Positions 18,366 through 27,183 of a DNA stretch of 64,000 bases are shown here, one piece after another. The DNA is from Streptomyces aureus (GTDB lineage Bacteria; Actinomycetota; Actinomycetes; Streptomycetales; Streptomycetaceae). How positions within the stretch are numbered: the stretch's first letter is position 1; every line of letters begins with the position of its first letter. The stretch lies in contig NZ_JNZD01000003.1 in the NCBI RefSeq assembly GCF_000725495.1, positions 124,001-188,000 on the forward strand, written 5' to 3'. The notes under the pieces were generated by a model. The model saw only the letters and a program-made list of their open reading frames with translations. It did no database searches and was not told the DNA's origin. The position numbers and the translations under genes were made by a program.

Positions 18366-18466
18366 CGGCCGGGGCGGTGAGCGGGCCCGGCCCCGGCCCG
18401 CGTCGGCGGCGATCGGGTGCGGCTGACGGGGCCATCGCGTCCGGTCCCCGGGCCAGTGGCGTTCGG

Positions 18467-18600
18467 CACGGGATCACACCGACCCGTGCGGGATCACACC
18501 GACCCGTGCGGGATCAGGCCGCCCCCGTGCGGGATCAGGCCGACCTGTGCCGGATCAGGCCGACCCGTGCGGGCTCACATCGACGCAGCCGGATCCGGTC
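18467..18600. repeat. 20-bp tandem repeat ending at the GNAT stop codon
   Basis: About six units of CGTGCGGGATCACACCGACC or variants: near 18467, then 18485, 18505, 18526, 18546 and 18566. Next come two longer units built on CCGGATCCGGTCTCA and CCGGATCCAGTCTCA; the second is inside the 3' end of the acetyltransferase gene, whose stop codon is at 18601-18603. The array fills the 235-bp gap between two convergent genes. Confidence 0.75.
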
Positions 18601-19056
18601 TCAAGCCGACGGGACCGGATCCAGTCTCAGGTCGACCCACTCCGCGCTCTCGCCGGGCAGGACGTACCGCTCGGTCTCCGTGAAGCCGTGCCGCCGGGCG
18701 AAGCGCAGACCGTCCTCGTTGGCCGCGAGGACGACGGTCTCGATCGTCCCGGCGCCCAGCGCACGCGCCTGCTCCAGACCGCGGGCGTACAGCTCCTCGC
18801 CGTGGCCCCGGCCCCGGTGCTCGGCGAGCACGCGCGCGATCACGGTCGCCGTCCCGCCCTCGTCGGTGGGCGGACGGACGGTCGTGCAGCCCACGAGGAC
18901 GTCACCGAGGTAGGCGACTTCCAGGCGGTAGCGCCGGACCCGCTGGCGTACCTCGTCCAGCGACAGGGCGGCGGGCGGGACGATCACGTTGTGGACGTGC
19001 TGCCAGTCCGCGAGGCGGCTCTCGTCGTCCGGTGCTTCGATGCGAAGGAGGGGCAT
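18601..19056 (-). CDS. GNAT-family N-acetyltransferase
   Basis: A 151-residue acetyltransferase. The acetyl-CoA loop is in VIARVLAEHRGRGHGEELYA (motif A, R/QxxGxG/A) and the end has ANEDGLRFARRHGFTE (motif B). The substrate is unknown. The ATG at 19056 has no obvious ribosome binding site; a TTG at 19092 would add MTPSAPHRFPAL and has purines close upstream. The 3' end of the gene is part of a tandem repeat. Confidence 0.75.
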   Translation of the reverse strand: MPLLRIEAPDDESRLADWQHVHNVIVPPAALSLDEVRQRVRRYRLEVAYLGDVLVGCTTVRPPTDEGGTATVIARVLAEHRGRGHGEELYARGLEQARALGAGTIETVVLAANEDGLRFARRHGFTETERYVLPGESAEWVDLRLDPVPSA

Positions 19057-19158
19057 CAGGGCAGGAAACCGGTGCGGGGCGGACGGCGTCAACCGCCTTT
19101 TCCTTGGCCCCCGTCGGGGCGGCCCTCGGAGTCGAACGCCGGGCCCCCGCGCCTCGTC

Positions 19159-19566
19159 TCAGCCCAGGCGCGGGATCTCGATGGCCGGGCAGCGGTCCAT
19201 CACCATGTCGAGCCCGGCGGCACGCGTGCGCGCGTAGGCGTCCTCGTCGATCACGTCCAGCTGGAACCAGACGGCCTTCGCGCCGATGGCGACCGCCTCG
19301 TCCGCGACGGGCCCGGCGAGGTTGCTGTTCACGAAGACGTCGACGACGTCGACCTCGAAGGGGATGTCGGCGAGCGACGCGTATCCCTGCTCCCCGTGGA
19401 CGGTCTCGGCCTTCGGGTGCACGGGCACGATCCGCTTGCCGTAGCGCTGGAGGACGTCGGCGACGCCGTGGGCCGCGCGCCGCTGGTTCGACGACAGCCC
19501 GACGATCGCCCAGGTGTCGCCTTGCTCGGTCAGGATCCTGCGGATCGTCTCTGCGTCGCCGTACAC
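19159..19566 (-). CDS. CoA-binding domain protein (YccU-like)
   Basis: A 135-residue single-domain protein of the CoA_binding family (YccU). WAIVGLSSNQRRAAHGVADV is the Rossmann-type nucleotide loop, followed by GKRIVPVHPKAETVHGEQGY and KAVWFQLDVIDEDA, all typical. The family binds CoA in vitro in some members, but its job is not established. The GTG at 19566 is well supported by GGAGG 6 bases upstream; a longer start at 19611 overlaps the upstream gene. Confidence 0.87.
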   Translation of the reverse strand: MYGDAETIRRILTEQGDTWAIVGLSSNQRRAAHGVADVLQRYGKRIVPVHPKAETVHGEQGYASLADIPFEVDVVDVFVNSNLAGPVADEAVAIGAKAVWFQLDVIDEDAYARTRAAGLDMVMDRCPAIEIPRLG

Positions 19567-19588
19567 GCTCGGCCTCCATGCGGGTCGG

Positions 19589-20470
19589 TCAGGGTCTGCC
19601 GCTCTCCTCAACGGTGCGGGGCGCGCGATGATTCCTGGTGCCGTGCGCCCGCAGGTGGTCGAGCAGCAGCCGGTTCAGCGCCTCCGGCGCCTCCTCCGGG
19701 ATCCAGTGGCTGACGCCCGGCAGGACCTCGAACCGGTACGGCCCTTCGACCCAGCGTCCGGTCTCCCGCGCGGGAGCCGCGCCGAACGCGGTGTCCTCCG
19801 TGCTCCAGACGTACAGCGTAGGCACCTCGATGACGCCGATCGTGCCGTCCGGACGCCCGGAGCGGTACCAGTTCAGCGCCGCGGTGAGCGCGCCCGGCCG
19901 GGACAGACGGCGGACGTAGTCCTCCAGGGCGTCCTGCGGGACCCGCCCCGCGTAGAGCGACCGCAGCAGTTCGGCGTCGTCGGCCAGCAGGCGCCGCTCG
20001 GTCGCGGGCGTCTCGCGCCAGTCGGTCATGTACCGGGACCGGGCGCGCTGGTCGTCGTCGGTGCGCAGTGCCTCGCCGAGGGCGCCGGGGTGCGGGGTGG
20101 AGACGACGGTCAGGGTGCGCAGACGGTCCGGATGGGCGGAGGCGGTCCACCAGGCCACCGCGCCGCCCCAGTCGTGGCCGACCAGGTCGAACTCCGCCCA
20201 GCCCAGCTCGTCCGCGATCGCGACGGCGTCCGCGACCAGGAGGCCGATCCGGTAGTCCTCCGCGCGCTCCGGCCGGACCCCGGGGGAGTAGCCGCGCTGG
20301 TCGGGCGCCACGACACGGCAGCCCTCCGCGGCCAGCGCCTCGATCTGCCGCCGCCATGCCAGACCCGACTGGGGAAAGCCGTGCAGCAGGAGCACCGGGC
20401 GGCCGTCGGGCGGCCCCGCCGCGATGGCGTCGAACACACCGGCGGTGGTGGAGATGCCCAACCCGTCCAC
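19589..20470 (-). CDS. alpha/beta hydrolase (epoxide hydrolase-like)
   Basis: A 293-residue alpha/beta hydrolase. HGFPQSGLAWRRQ is the oxyanion region and GHDWGGAVAWW puts an aspartate at the nucleophile position near residue 100, as in epoxide hydrolases and haloalkane dehalogenases. YSP and later WSTED and GVSHWIPEE supply the acid and histidine regions. DxRGYSPG favours epoxide hydrolase. The GTG at 20470 has GAGGGAG 6 bases upstream. A perfect palindrome lies 16 bases upstream, so a TetR-type repressor may control it. Confidence 0.82.
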   Translation of the reverse strand: MDGLGISTTAGVFDAIAAGPPDGRPVLLLHGFPQSGLAWRRQIEALAAEGCRVVAPDQRGYSPGVRPERAEDYRIGLLVADAVAIADELGWAEFDLVGHDWGGAVAWWTASAHPDRLRTLTVVSTPHPGALGEALRTDDDQRARSRYMTDWRETPATERRLLADDAELLRSLYAGRVPQDALEDYVRRLSRPGALTAALNWYRSGRPDGTIGVIEVPTLYVWSTEDTAFGAAPARETGRWVEGPYRFEVLPGVSHWIPEEAPEALNRLLLDHLRAHGTRNHRAPRTVEESGRP

Positions 20471-20485
20471 GATCCACTCCCTCAA

Positions 20486-20499
20486 ACCGACTGGTCGGT
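20486..20499. promoter_or_regulatory. palindromic operator candidate upstream of the hydrolase
   Basis: ACCGACTGGTCGGT is a 14-bp inverted repeat (6-bp arms, 2-bp centre) just upstream of the minus-strand GTG at 20470. ACCGACnnGTCGGT is typical of TetR-family operators. No regulator gene is adjacent, so the binding protein would be encoded elsewhere. Confidence 0.5.
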
Positions 20500-20598
20500 C
20501 ACCCTTCCGGCGGCGGAAGCGGATTGTCAAGACCACGCGTGTCCGGAACGCCCCCCCACCTCCCCACACCCACTCCCGCCTCCGCCTAGGCTCGCCCC

Positions 20599-21387
20599 GT
20601 GCTCCGTATCCTCGACGCCCGCACGGGCGAACCCGTCGACGCTGCCCCCGCCGGCCGCGGTCTGGTCCGCGTCCACGCCCATCCGCCCGGGGCGGACCTC
20701 ACGGGGCTGCGCGTGCTCCTGGTCGCCGACGTCCTCGTCCGAGCCCTGGAGGTCGGAGGCAACTCCGCCTGGGCGACGCTCACTTCGCCGCCCGATGTGG
20801 CGGCGCCGAGCGGCCCGCGGGATGCCGGCGACCGAGCGGCGCCGGAAGCGTCCGGGGGTGCGGCGGGACTTCTGGCACGCGCCGCCGGACTCGGGATCCG
20901 GCCGTTCGAGGAGCACCCGGAAACGGAACCGGCTCCGGTGGCGATGCGGACCGTCGACGTCGTCGCGCAGGGGGCCGCCGCCACGAACGGTCCGCGCGTC
21001 GAAGTGGCGGCGGCGGACGGCACCGGACAGGGGCCCTCGGCCGCACCCGGGGACCCGACCGTGCTGCGGCTGGCGCTGCTCGCTCGGCCGCGGGACGTGC
21101 CGCTGACCCTCGACGCCGGCGTGCTCGCGGATGCGGAGGGCGCGCTCGGGCGCTGGAGGTCCGCCGTCGCCGGATGGGCGACGCGGCCCTCGAAGCCGGT
21201 CCCCGAGGACGTACGCCTGCGGTTGCGCGCCGCCTGGGAGGACGACCTGGACGTACCCGCCGTGCTGGACGTGCTCCGCTCGGTGGAGACCTCCGGCATC
21301 CCGGAGGGCGCCCGTTTCGAGACGTACGCCTACGCCGACCGGCTGCTCGGCCTGGAACTCACCCGCGAGATCGGAACGTCGCTGTGA
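20599..21387 (+). CDS. degenerate CysRS/MshC-like protein, probably non-catalytic
   Basis: A 262-residue protein. The start LRILDARTGEPVDAAPAGRG resembles the opening of cysteinyl-tRNA synthetase or MshC (xLxxYDTxTRxVxPxxP). The last 110 residues, with LRLALLARPRDVPLTLDAGV, WEDDLDVPAVLDVLRSVE and YADRLLGLEL, follow the CysRS anticodon-side linker order. The HIGH-like and KMSKS motifs and the zinc cysteines are absent, and the middle is low-complexity. It cannot be an active synthetase. TAGGCT (20587-20592) sits 6 bases before the GTG, a leaderless start. The TGA overlaps the next start codon, so it is coupled to the SixA-like phosphatase. Confidence 0.6.
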   Translation: MLRILDARTGEPVDAAPAGRGLVRVHAHPPGADLTGLRVLLVADVLVRALEVGGNSAWATLTSPPDVAAPSGPRDAGDRAAPEASGGAAGLLARAAGLGIRPFEEHPETEPAPVAMRTVDVVAQGAAATNGPRVEVAAADGTGQGPSAAPGDPTVLRLALLARPRDVPLTLDAGVLADAEGALGRWRSAVAGWATRPSKPVPEDVRLRLRAAWEDDLDVPAVLDVLRSVETSGIPEGARFETYAYADRLLGLELTREIGTSL

Positions 21388-21926
21388 ACGCGCGCGCGGC
21401 CGCGGGTCCGCGGCGAAGACTGGTCGTCCTGCGGCACGCGAAGTCCGCCTGGCCCGACGGGGTGCCCGACCACGAGCGGCCGCTCGCGACGCGCGGCCGC
21501 CGTGACGCCCCCGCCGCCGGACGGGTCCTGGCCGAGTCCGACCTGCTGCCGGACCTCGCGCTGTGCTCCACCGCCGTACGGGCGCGGGAGACCTGGGAGC
21601 TGGCGTCTCGCGAGTGGGGCACCCCGCCCTCCGTACAGCTCGACGAGCGGCTGTACGGGGCGGAGGTGCCGGAGCTGCTGGAGGCCGTCCGCGAAGTGCC
21701 GGAACACGTACGGACGCTGCTGCTCGTCGGGCACAACCCCGGACTCGAGGAACTGGTCCTCGAACTGGCCGGGGACGGCTTCGACGACACCCTGGGCCGG
21801 GTCAGGACGAAGTTCCCGACCTCGGCCGTCGCCGTCCTGGTCTGGCACGGCACCGACTGGCAGGAACTCGGCCCCGGCGACGCCCTGTTGACGGATGTCG
21901 TCGTACCGCGGGGCAAGAAGGAATGA
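21384..21926 (+). CDS. SixA-like histidine phosphatase
   Basis: A 180-residue histidine phosphatase-superfamily protein. RRLVVLRHAKSAWPDGVPDH has the RHxxS/A motif with the catalytic histidine, and LLLVGHNPGLEELVLEL the second histidine, both in the SixA arrangement. SixA removes phosphate from phosphohistidine in phosphorelay or nitrogen-PTS proteins; the partner here is unknown. The GTG at 21384 overlaps the upstream stop by GTGA, so translation of the two genes is coupled. Confidence 0.88.
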   Translation: MNARAAAGPRRRLVVLRHAKSAWPDGVPDHERPLATRGRRDAPAAGRVLAESDLLPDLALCSTAVRARETWELASREWGTPPSVQLDERLYGAEVPELLEAVREVPEHVRTLLLVGHNPGLEELVLELAGDGFDDTLGRVRTKFPTSAVAVLVWHGTDWQELGPGDALLTDVVVPRGKKE

Positions 21927-21960
21927 GGCGGCCCGGCCGGCACGCGTCCGAGTGACACCC

Positions 21961-21980
21961 CGGTCCGCCCGCGCGGACCG
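21961..21980 (+). terminator. terminator hairpin after the SixA-like gene
   Basis: CGGTCCGC (21961-21968) pairs perfectly with GCGGACCG (21973-21980) around a 4-nt loop, 35 bases after the stop codon. Confidence 0.6.
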
Positions 21981-22051
21981 CGGGCCCCGCTCGCTCCGGG
22001 CGGGCGTCCGGCCCGTCGGTGGTGCGCGCGGACAGCGCATACGCTGGCGTG

Positions 22052-22678
22052 ATGCAGGACGAGTACCGCACAGTGGCCCACACGGGCGTGCACGAGACCG
22101 AGGTCAACCGCTCCCGATTCCTGTGCGCCCTCGCCCCGGCCGCCACCGAGCGGGAGGCCCAGGACTTCATCGCGGCCGTGAGGAAGGAACACGCGGACGC
22201 CACGCACAACTGCTTCGCGTACGTCATCGGTGCCGACGGCGCCGTGCAGAAGGCGAGCGACGACGGGGAACCGGGCGGCACCGCCGGCGTCCCCATGCTC
22301 CAGATGCTGCTGCGCCGCGACATGCGCTACGTCGTGGCCGTCGTCACCCGCTACTACGGCGGGGTCAAGCTCGGCGCCGGCGGACTGATCAGGGCGTACG
22401 GGGGCTCGGTCGGCGAGGCGCTGGACGCGCTGGGCACGATCACCCGCCGCCGGTTCCGGCTCGCCACGGTCACCGTCGACCACCAGCGGGCCGGCAAGGT
22501 GCAGAACGATCTCCGCTCCACCGGCCGCGAGGTACGTGATGTGCGTTACGGCGAGGCCGTCACCATCGAGATCGGACTGCCGGACGCCGATGTGGAGGCG
22601 TTCCGGGCCTGGTTGGCCGACGTCACCGCCGGTACGGCAGGGTTCGAACTGGGCGGGGAGGCCTACGGCGACGCCTGA
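22052..22678 (+). CDS. YigZ/IMPACT-family protein
   Basis: A 208-residue member of UPF0029/IMPACT. The N-terminal domain has the family signature in THNCFAYVIG, KASDDGEPGGTAGVPMLQ and VVTRYYGGVKLGAGGLIRAY; a short ferredoxin-like C-terminal domain follows. YigZ proteins are linked to translation or stress but their biochemical role in bacteria is unclear. The ATG at 22052 is chosen because TACGCT (22040-22045) lies 6 bases upstream. Confidence 0.9.
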   Translation: MQDEYRTVAHTGVHETEVNRSRFLCALAPAATEREAQDFIAAVRKEHADATHNCFAYVIGADGAVQKASDDGEPGGTAGVPMLQMLLRRDMRYVVAVVTRYYGGVKLGAGGLIRAYGGSVGEALDALGTITRRRFRLATVTVDHQRAGKVQNDLRSTGREVRDVRYGEAVTIEIGLPDADVEAFRAWLADVTAGTAGFELGGEAYGDA

Positions 22679-22699
22679 CATTCCGGGCATAACGGAATG
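22679..22699 (+). terminator. hairpin directly after the YigZ stop codon
   Basis: CATTCCG (22679-22685) pairs with CGGAATG (22693-22699) around a 7-nt loop and begins right after the TGA. It is either a terminator or an operator in the 109-bp gap before sbcD. Confidence 0.5.
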
Positions 22700-22787
22700 A
22701 ATGTCATCGAGTTGATGGTGGTCATGGTGGGCCGATACGGGAGTAACCGCCCGTGATGTCAGACCCGGCCGTTACCCTTCGGGGATC

Positions 22788-23951
22788 ATGAGGCTCCTGC
22801 ACACTTCCGACTGGCATCTGGGCCGGGCGTTCCACCGGGTGAACATGCTCGACGCCCAGTCCCGCTTCATCGGCCACCTCGTCACGACCGCGCGCGAGCG
22901 CGAGGTCGACGCGGTGGTCGTGTCGGGAGACGTGTACGACCGTGCGGTGCCGCCCCTGGCCGCGGTCCGGCTCTTCGACGAGGCCCTGCACCGGCTGGCC
23001 GACCTCGGCGTGCCGACGGTGATGATCTCCGGGAACCACGACTCGGCGCGCCGGCTCGGCGTCGGCGCCGGACTCATCGGGCGCGCCGGCGTCCATCTGC
23101 GCACCGACCCCGCCGGCTGCGGCACCCCCGTGGTGCTGGCCGACGCCCACGGCGACGTCGCCTTCTACGGCCTGCCCTATCTGGAACCCGCCCTGGTGAA
23201 GGACGAGTTCGCGGTCGAGCAGGCGGGCCACGAGGCCGTGCTGGCCGCCGCCATGGACCGGGTGCGCGCCGACCTCGCGGGCCGCGCGCCCGGCACCCGC
23301 TCCGTCGTCCTCGCGCACGCCTTCGTCACCGGCGGCGAGGTGAGCGACAGCGAGCGGGACATCACCGTCGGCGGGGTCGCCTCCGTGCCCGCCGGGGTCT
23401 TCGCGGGCGTCGACTACACCGCGCTGGGCCACCTGCACGGCAGCCAGACCATCTCCGAGCGCGTCCGCTACTCGGGGTCCCCACTGCCGTACTCCTTCTC
23501 GGAGGCCGACCACCGCAAGAGCATGTGGCTCGTCGACCTCGGCCCGGACGGCACCCTCGCCGCGGAGCGGATCGACTGCCCGGTGCCCCGCCCGCTCGCC
23601 CGCCTCCGCGGACGCCTGGAGGACCTGCTCGACGATCCGGCCCTGGAGCGCCACACGGAGGCCTGGGTCGAGGCGACCCTCACCGACCCGGTGCGGCCCG
23701 CCGACCCCATGGCACGGCTGGCCGGGCGCTTCCCGCACACGCTCAGCCTCGTCTTCGAACCCGAACGCTCCCCGGGGGCCCCGGACGTCTCGTACGCCCG
23801 CCGGATCGCCGGCCGCAGCGAGGAGCAGATCGCCGAGGACTTCGTGACCCATGTGCGCGGCGCGGGTCCCGACCCCCGGGAACAGGTCGTGCTCCGGGAC
23901 GCGTTCGACGCCGTCCGCGCCGACGAGACCGCACGGGAGACCCGCCGGTGA
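22788..23951 (+). CDS. sbcD: exonuclease SbcCD subunit D
   Basis: A 387-residue Mre11-type nuclease subunit. All metal-binding motifs are present in order: LHTSDWHLGR, VVSGDVYDR, ISGNHDSARR, LAHAFVTGG and ALGHLHGSQ. With SbcC it cuts hairpins and double-strand ends and helps replication fork repair. The ATG at 22788 is the only reasonable start; TTACCC lies about 12 bases upstream. sbcC follows after 55 bp, so the two form an operon. Confidence 0.95.
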   Translation: MRLLHTSDWHLGRAFHRVNMLDAQSRFIGHLVTTAREREVDAVVVSGDVYDRAVPPLAAVRLFDEALHRLADLGVPTVMISGNHDSARRLGVGAGLIGRAGVHLRTDPAGCGTPVVLADAHGDVAFYGLPYLEPALVKDEFAVEQAGHEAVLAAAMDRVRADLAGRAPGTRSVVLAHAFVTGGEVSDSERDITVGGVASVPAGVFAGVDYTALGHLHGSQTISERVRYSGSPLPYSFSEADHRKSMWLVDLGPDGTLAAERIDCPVPRPLARLRGRLEDLLDDPALERHTEAWVEATLTDPVRPADPMARLAGRFPHTLSLVFEPERSPGAPDVSYARRIAGRSEEQIAEDFVTHVRGAGPDPREQVVLRDAFDAVRADETARETRR

Positions 23952-24006
23952 CATCCCGTCCGCCGCACCACCAGGGGGCCGACCGCCCGGAGACCGAGGG
24001 AGACCG

Positions 24007-27000
24007 ATGAGGCTGCACCGCCTGGACATCACCGCGTTCGGCCCCTTCGGCGGGACCCAGCGGGTCGACTTCGACGAGCTCTCCGCCGCCGGACTGTTCC
24101 TGCTGCACGGACAGACGGGCGCGGGCAAGACCTCCGTCCTCGACGCCGTCTGCTTCGCGCTCTACGGAGCCGTTCCCGGAGCCCGGCAGAGCGGTCAGGG
24201 CCTCGGCCTGCGCAGCGATCACGCGGCGCCGGAGACCCGCACCGAGATCCGCCTGGAACTCAGCGTCTCCGGACGCCGGCTCGAGGTCACCCGGCAGCCG
24301 CCCTGGGAGCGTCCCAAGAAGCGCGGCACGGGCACGACCACCGAGAAGGCCCAGAGCTGGCTCCGCGAATACGACTCCACGGCCGGCACCTGGAAGGACC
24401 TCAGCCGCTCCCACCAGGAGATCGGCGAGGAGGTCACCCAGCTCCTCGGCATGAGCCGCGAACAGTTCTGCCAGGTCGTGCTGCTGCCCCAGGGAGACTT
24501 CGCGCGCTTCCTGCGGGCCGACGCCGAGGCCCGCGGCAAGCTGCTCGGCCGGCTCTTCGACACCCACCGCTTCGCCGAGGTCGAGAAGCACCTCGCCGAG
24601 CGCCGGCGCGCCGCCGAGGCCGACGTACGGGCCGGTGACACCGCGCTGCTGGCCGACGCCCACCGGATGCAGCAGGCCGCCGGGACCACGGTCGAGGAGC
24701 CGCTGCCCGATCTCGCGCCGGGCGACCCGGGAGTCGCCGCTGCCGTGCTCGGCTGGGCCGCGCTGGCCCGCAGCACCGCGCGCGAGACGCTGACCGTCGC
24801 CCGCTGTGCCCGCCGGGCCGCGGAATCCGCGCAGACGGCGGCCGAGCGCGCCCTCGCCGACACCCGCGAAGTGGACCGGCTCCAGCGCCGGTTCACCGAG
24901 GCCCAGGAGCGCGCCGCACGCCTGGAACAGCACGCCGACGCCCACCGGGAGGCCCGCACCCGTATGGAGCGGGCGCGCAAGGCCGAGGCGGTCACCCCCG
25001 CGCTCGAACTGCGCGACGCGGCAGAGGCGGAGCACCGGCGCGCGGCCGCCGAGGAGACCCGTGCGCGCGCCGCGCTGCCGGACACGTTCGCCGGCGCCGG
25101 AGCGCCCGGCCTCGCGACCGCCGCGCGCCGGGCCGCCGAGGAGCTCGGCGGTCTGGAGTCGGCCCGCCGCGCCGAGCGACGCCTCGGCGAACTCGGCACG
25201 GAACGCGCCTCCTTGGACCGTCAGGAACGCGCCGACGACGACGTCCTCCAGGACGCCGAGAGCTGGCTGGCCGACTGGGAGGAGACCCGCGCCGCGGTCG
25301 AGGCCCGGATCGACACCGCCCAGGAGGCCGCGGCACGCGCCGAGCAGCTCGCCCTCCAGCGCGACCCGGCGTTCAAACGGCTGGCCGCGGCCCGGCTGCG
25401 CGACGAACTGGCCCGGGACACCGAGTCCGCCGGGGCCCGGAGCCTGGCCGCGCGCGAGGACGCGACGCGGGCGCACGCCCACTGGCTGGAACTGAAGGAA
25501 CAGCGGCTCCAGGGCATCGCCGCCGAACTCGCCGCCGCACTGGTGGACGGCGAGTCCTGCGCCGTGTGCGGAGCCACCGAACACCCGGCGCCCGCCCGGA
25601 AGACCGCGGCCCACGTCGACCGGGAGACGGAGGAGCGGGCCCTCGCCGCCCACCGCGTCGCCGAGGAGGAACGCGCCGAGGCCGAGCGCCGGCTCGGCGT
25701 CGTACGCGAGGCACTGGCCGCAGCCACCGCCGAGGCCGGCGACGCCCCCACCGAGCGACTCGCCGAGCAGGCCGAGGAGTTGGACCGGCTGCACGCCGAG
25801 GCCCGTGCCGTGGCCTCCGGGCTGCACGCGGCCCGCGAGGCGCGCGAGCGGGCCGAGCGGGAGCACGAGCGGCGGCTGACCGACCGGCAGGAGGCCGCCC
25901 GGCGGGTCGCCGCGCGAGCCTCGCACCGGGACTCGCTCGACCGCGAGAAGACCTCGCTGGAACAGGAGTTGGAGCAGGCCCGGGGCGCCGCCGCGAGCGT
26001 GACCGAGCGGGCCACCCAGCTGGAACGCCAGGTCGCGCTGCTCACCGAGGCCGCCGACGGGGTCCGGGCGGCCGAGGACGTCGCACGGCGCCTCAAGGAC
26101 GCCGACGCGCGTCTGGCCGACGCGGCCTTCCGCGCCGGTTTCGAGACCCCGGCCGCCGCGGCCGCCGCGATGCTCGACGCCCAGGCCCACCGTGATCTCC
26201 AGCGGCGGCTGGACGAGTGGCAGTTGGAGGAGTCCTCGGTACGGGCCGTGCTCGCCGAGGCCGACACCGCGGCCGCCGCCCGGCGCCCGGCCGTCGACCT
26301 GCCCGCCGCCGAACGGGCCGCCGAGTCCGCCGCGCGACGACTGCGGGACACCGCCTCCGCCCAGGACGCGGCGGGCCGGCGCTGCGCCGAGCTGAACGCA
26401 CTCTCCGCCCGCGCGACCGAAGGGGCCCGGCGGCTCGCCCCGCTGCGCGAGGACTACGACCGCGTGGCCCGGCTCGCCGGACTCGCGGCCGGCACGTCGG
26501 CGGACAACGAACGGAAGATGCGTCTGGAGGCGTACGTGCTCGCCGCCCGGCTGGAACAGGTCGCGGCCGCCGCGACCGTCCGGCTCCAGCGGATGTCCTC
26601 CGGTCGTTACACCCTCGTGCACTCCGACGACCGGGCGGGCCGCGGCCGCAGCGGGCTCGGACTGCACGTGGTGGACGCCTGGACCGGGCGCGAGCGGGAC
26701 ACGGCGACGCTTTCGGGCGGCGAGACCTTCTTCGCCTCCCTCGCCCTGGCCCTCGGCCTCGCCGACGTGGTCACCGACGAGGCAGGCGGAGTGCGGCTCG
26801 ACACGCTCTTCATCGACGAGGGCTTCGGCAGCCTCGACGACCAGACCCTCGACGAGGTGCTCGACGTCCTCGACTCGCTGCGCGAACGCGACCGCAGCGT
26901 CGGCATCGTCAGCCACGTCGGCGACCTGCGCCGCCGCATCCACGCGCAGCTGGAGGTCGTGAAGGGGAGGACGGGGTCGGTCGTACGGCAGCGGGGCGCG

Positions 27001-27009
27001 GAGGCGTGA
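24007..27009 (+). CDS. sbcC: exonuclease SbcCD subunit C (Rad50-like ATPase)
   Basis: A 1000-residue SMC-like ATPase. Walker A is HGQTGAGKTSVLDAVCFALY near residues 35-54, long coiled coils surround a CAVCGATEHPAP zinc-hook motif near residue 518, and the C-terminal part has TLSGGETFFASLALALGLAD followed by Walker B LFIDEGFGSLDDQ. It dimerises through the hook and drives the SbcD nuclease. The ATG at 24007 has GAGGGAG 5 bases upstream. The minus strand of this gene is open over almost its whole length, a high-GC artefact. Confidence 0.95.
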   Translation: MRLHRLDITAFGPFGGTQRVDFDELSAAGLFLLHGQTGAGKTSVLDAVCFALYGAVPGARQSGQGLGLRSDHAAPETRTEIRLELSVSGRRLEVTRQPPWERPKKRGTGTTTEKAQSWLREYDSTAGTWKDLSRSHQEIGEEVTQLLGMSREQFCQVVLLPQGDFARFLRADAEARGKLLGRLFDTHRFAEVEKHLAERRRAAEADVRAGDTALLADAHRMQQAAGTTVEEPLPDLAPGDPGVAAAVLGWAALARSTARETLTVARCARRAAESAQTAAERALADTREVDRLQRRFTEAQERAARLEQHADAHREARTRMERARKAEAVTPALELRDAAEAEHRRAAAEETRARAALPDTFAGAGAPGLATAARRAAEELGGLESARRAERRLGELGTERASLDRQERADDDVLQDAESWLADWEETRAAVEARIDTAQEAAARAEQLALQRDPAFKRLAAARLRDELARDTESAGARSLAAREDATRAHAHWLELKEQRLQGIAAELAAALVDGESCAVCGATEHPAPARKTAAHVDRETEERALAAHRVAEEERAEAERRLGVVREALAAATAEAGDAPTERLAEQAEELDRLHAEARAVASGLHAAREARERAEREHERRLTDRQEAARRVAARASHRDSLDREKTSLEQELEQARGAAASVTERATQLERQVALLTEAADGVRAAEDVARRLKDADARLADAAFRAGFETPAAAAAAMLDAQAHRDLQRRLDEWQLEESSVRAVLAEADTAAAARRPAVDLPAAERAAESAARRLRDTASAQDAAGRRCAELNALSARATEGARRLAPLREDYDRVARLAGLAAGTSADNERKMRLEAYVLAARLEQVAAAATVRLQRMSSGRYTLVHSDDRAGRGRSGLGLHVVDAWTGRERDTATLSGGETFFASLALALGLADVVTDEAGGVRLDTLFIDEGFGSLDDQTLDEVLDVLDSLRERDRSVGIVSHVGDLRRRIHAQLEVVKGRTGSVVRQRGAEA

Positions 27010-27043
27010 GCCGGGTGTGACCGGTGCTGTGACCGGTGGCGTG

Positions 27044-27066
27044 CGCAGCCGGACGACTCGGCTGCG
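27044..27066 (+). terminator. terminator hairpin between sbcC and the Lrp gene
   Basis: CGCAGCCG (27044-27051) pairs with CGGCTGCG (27059-27066) around 7 bases, 35 bases after the sbcC stop codon. The preceding TGTGACCGGTG sequence is repeated twice at 27016-27037. Confidence 0.5.
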
Positions 27067-27183
27067 GGCGGCCTCTTCACGCGCCCCGGTTCCGTGCCCG
27101 GGCTGCGCACGCCGGGTCCGCACCAGGGCGCCGCGCCCCGGTGCCTCGCCCCCTTCGGGCTGGCTCCGCAGCGGCTCAGCGGC

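Noticed and set aside
23743..27123. 1126-residue open frame on the minus strand across sbcC
   Set aside because: It lies opposite a fully supported SbcC gene with all ATPase motifs. Its sequence is low-complexity (G, R, L, V) and reflects GC-rich codon wobble.
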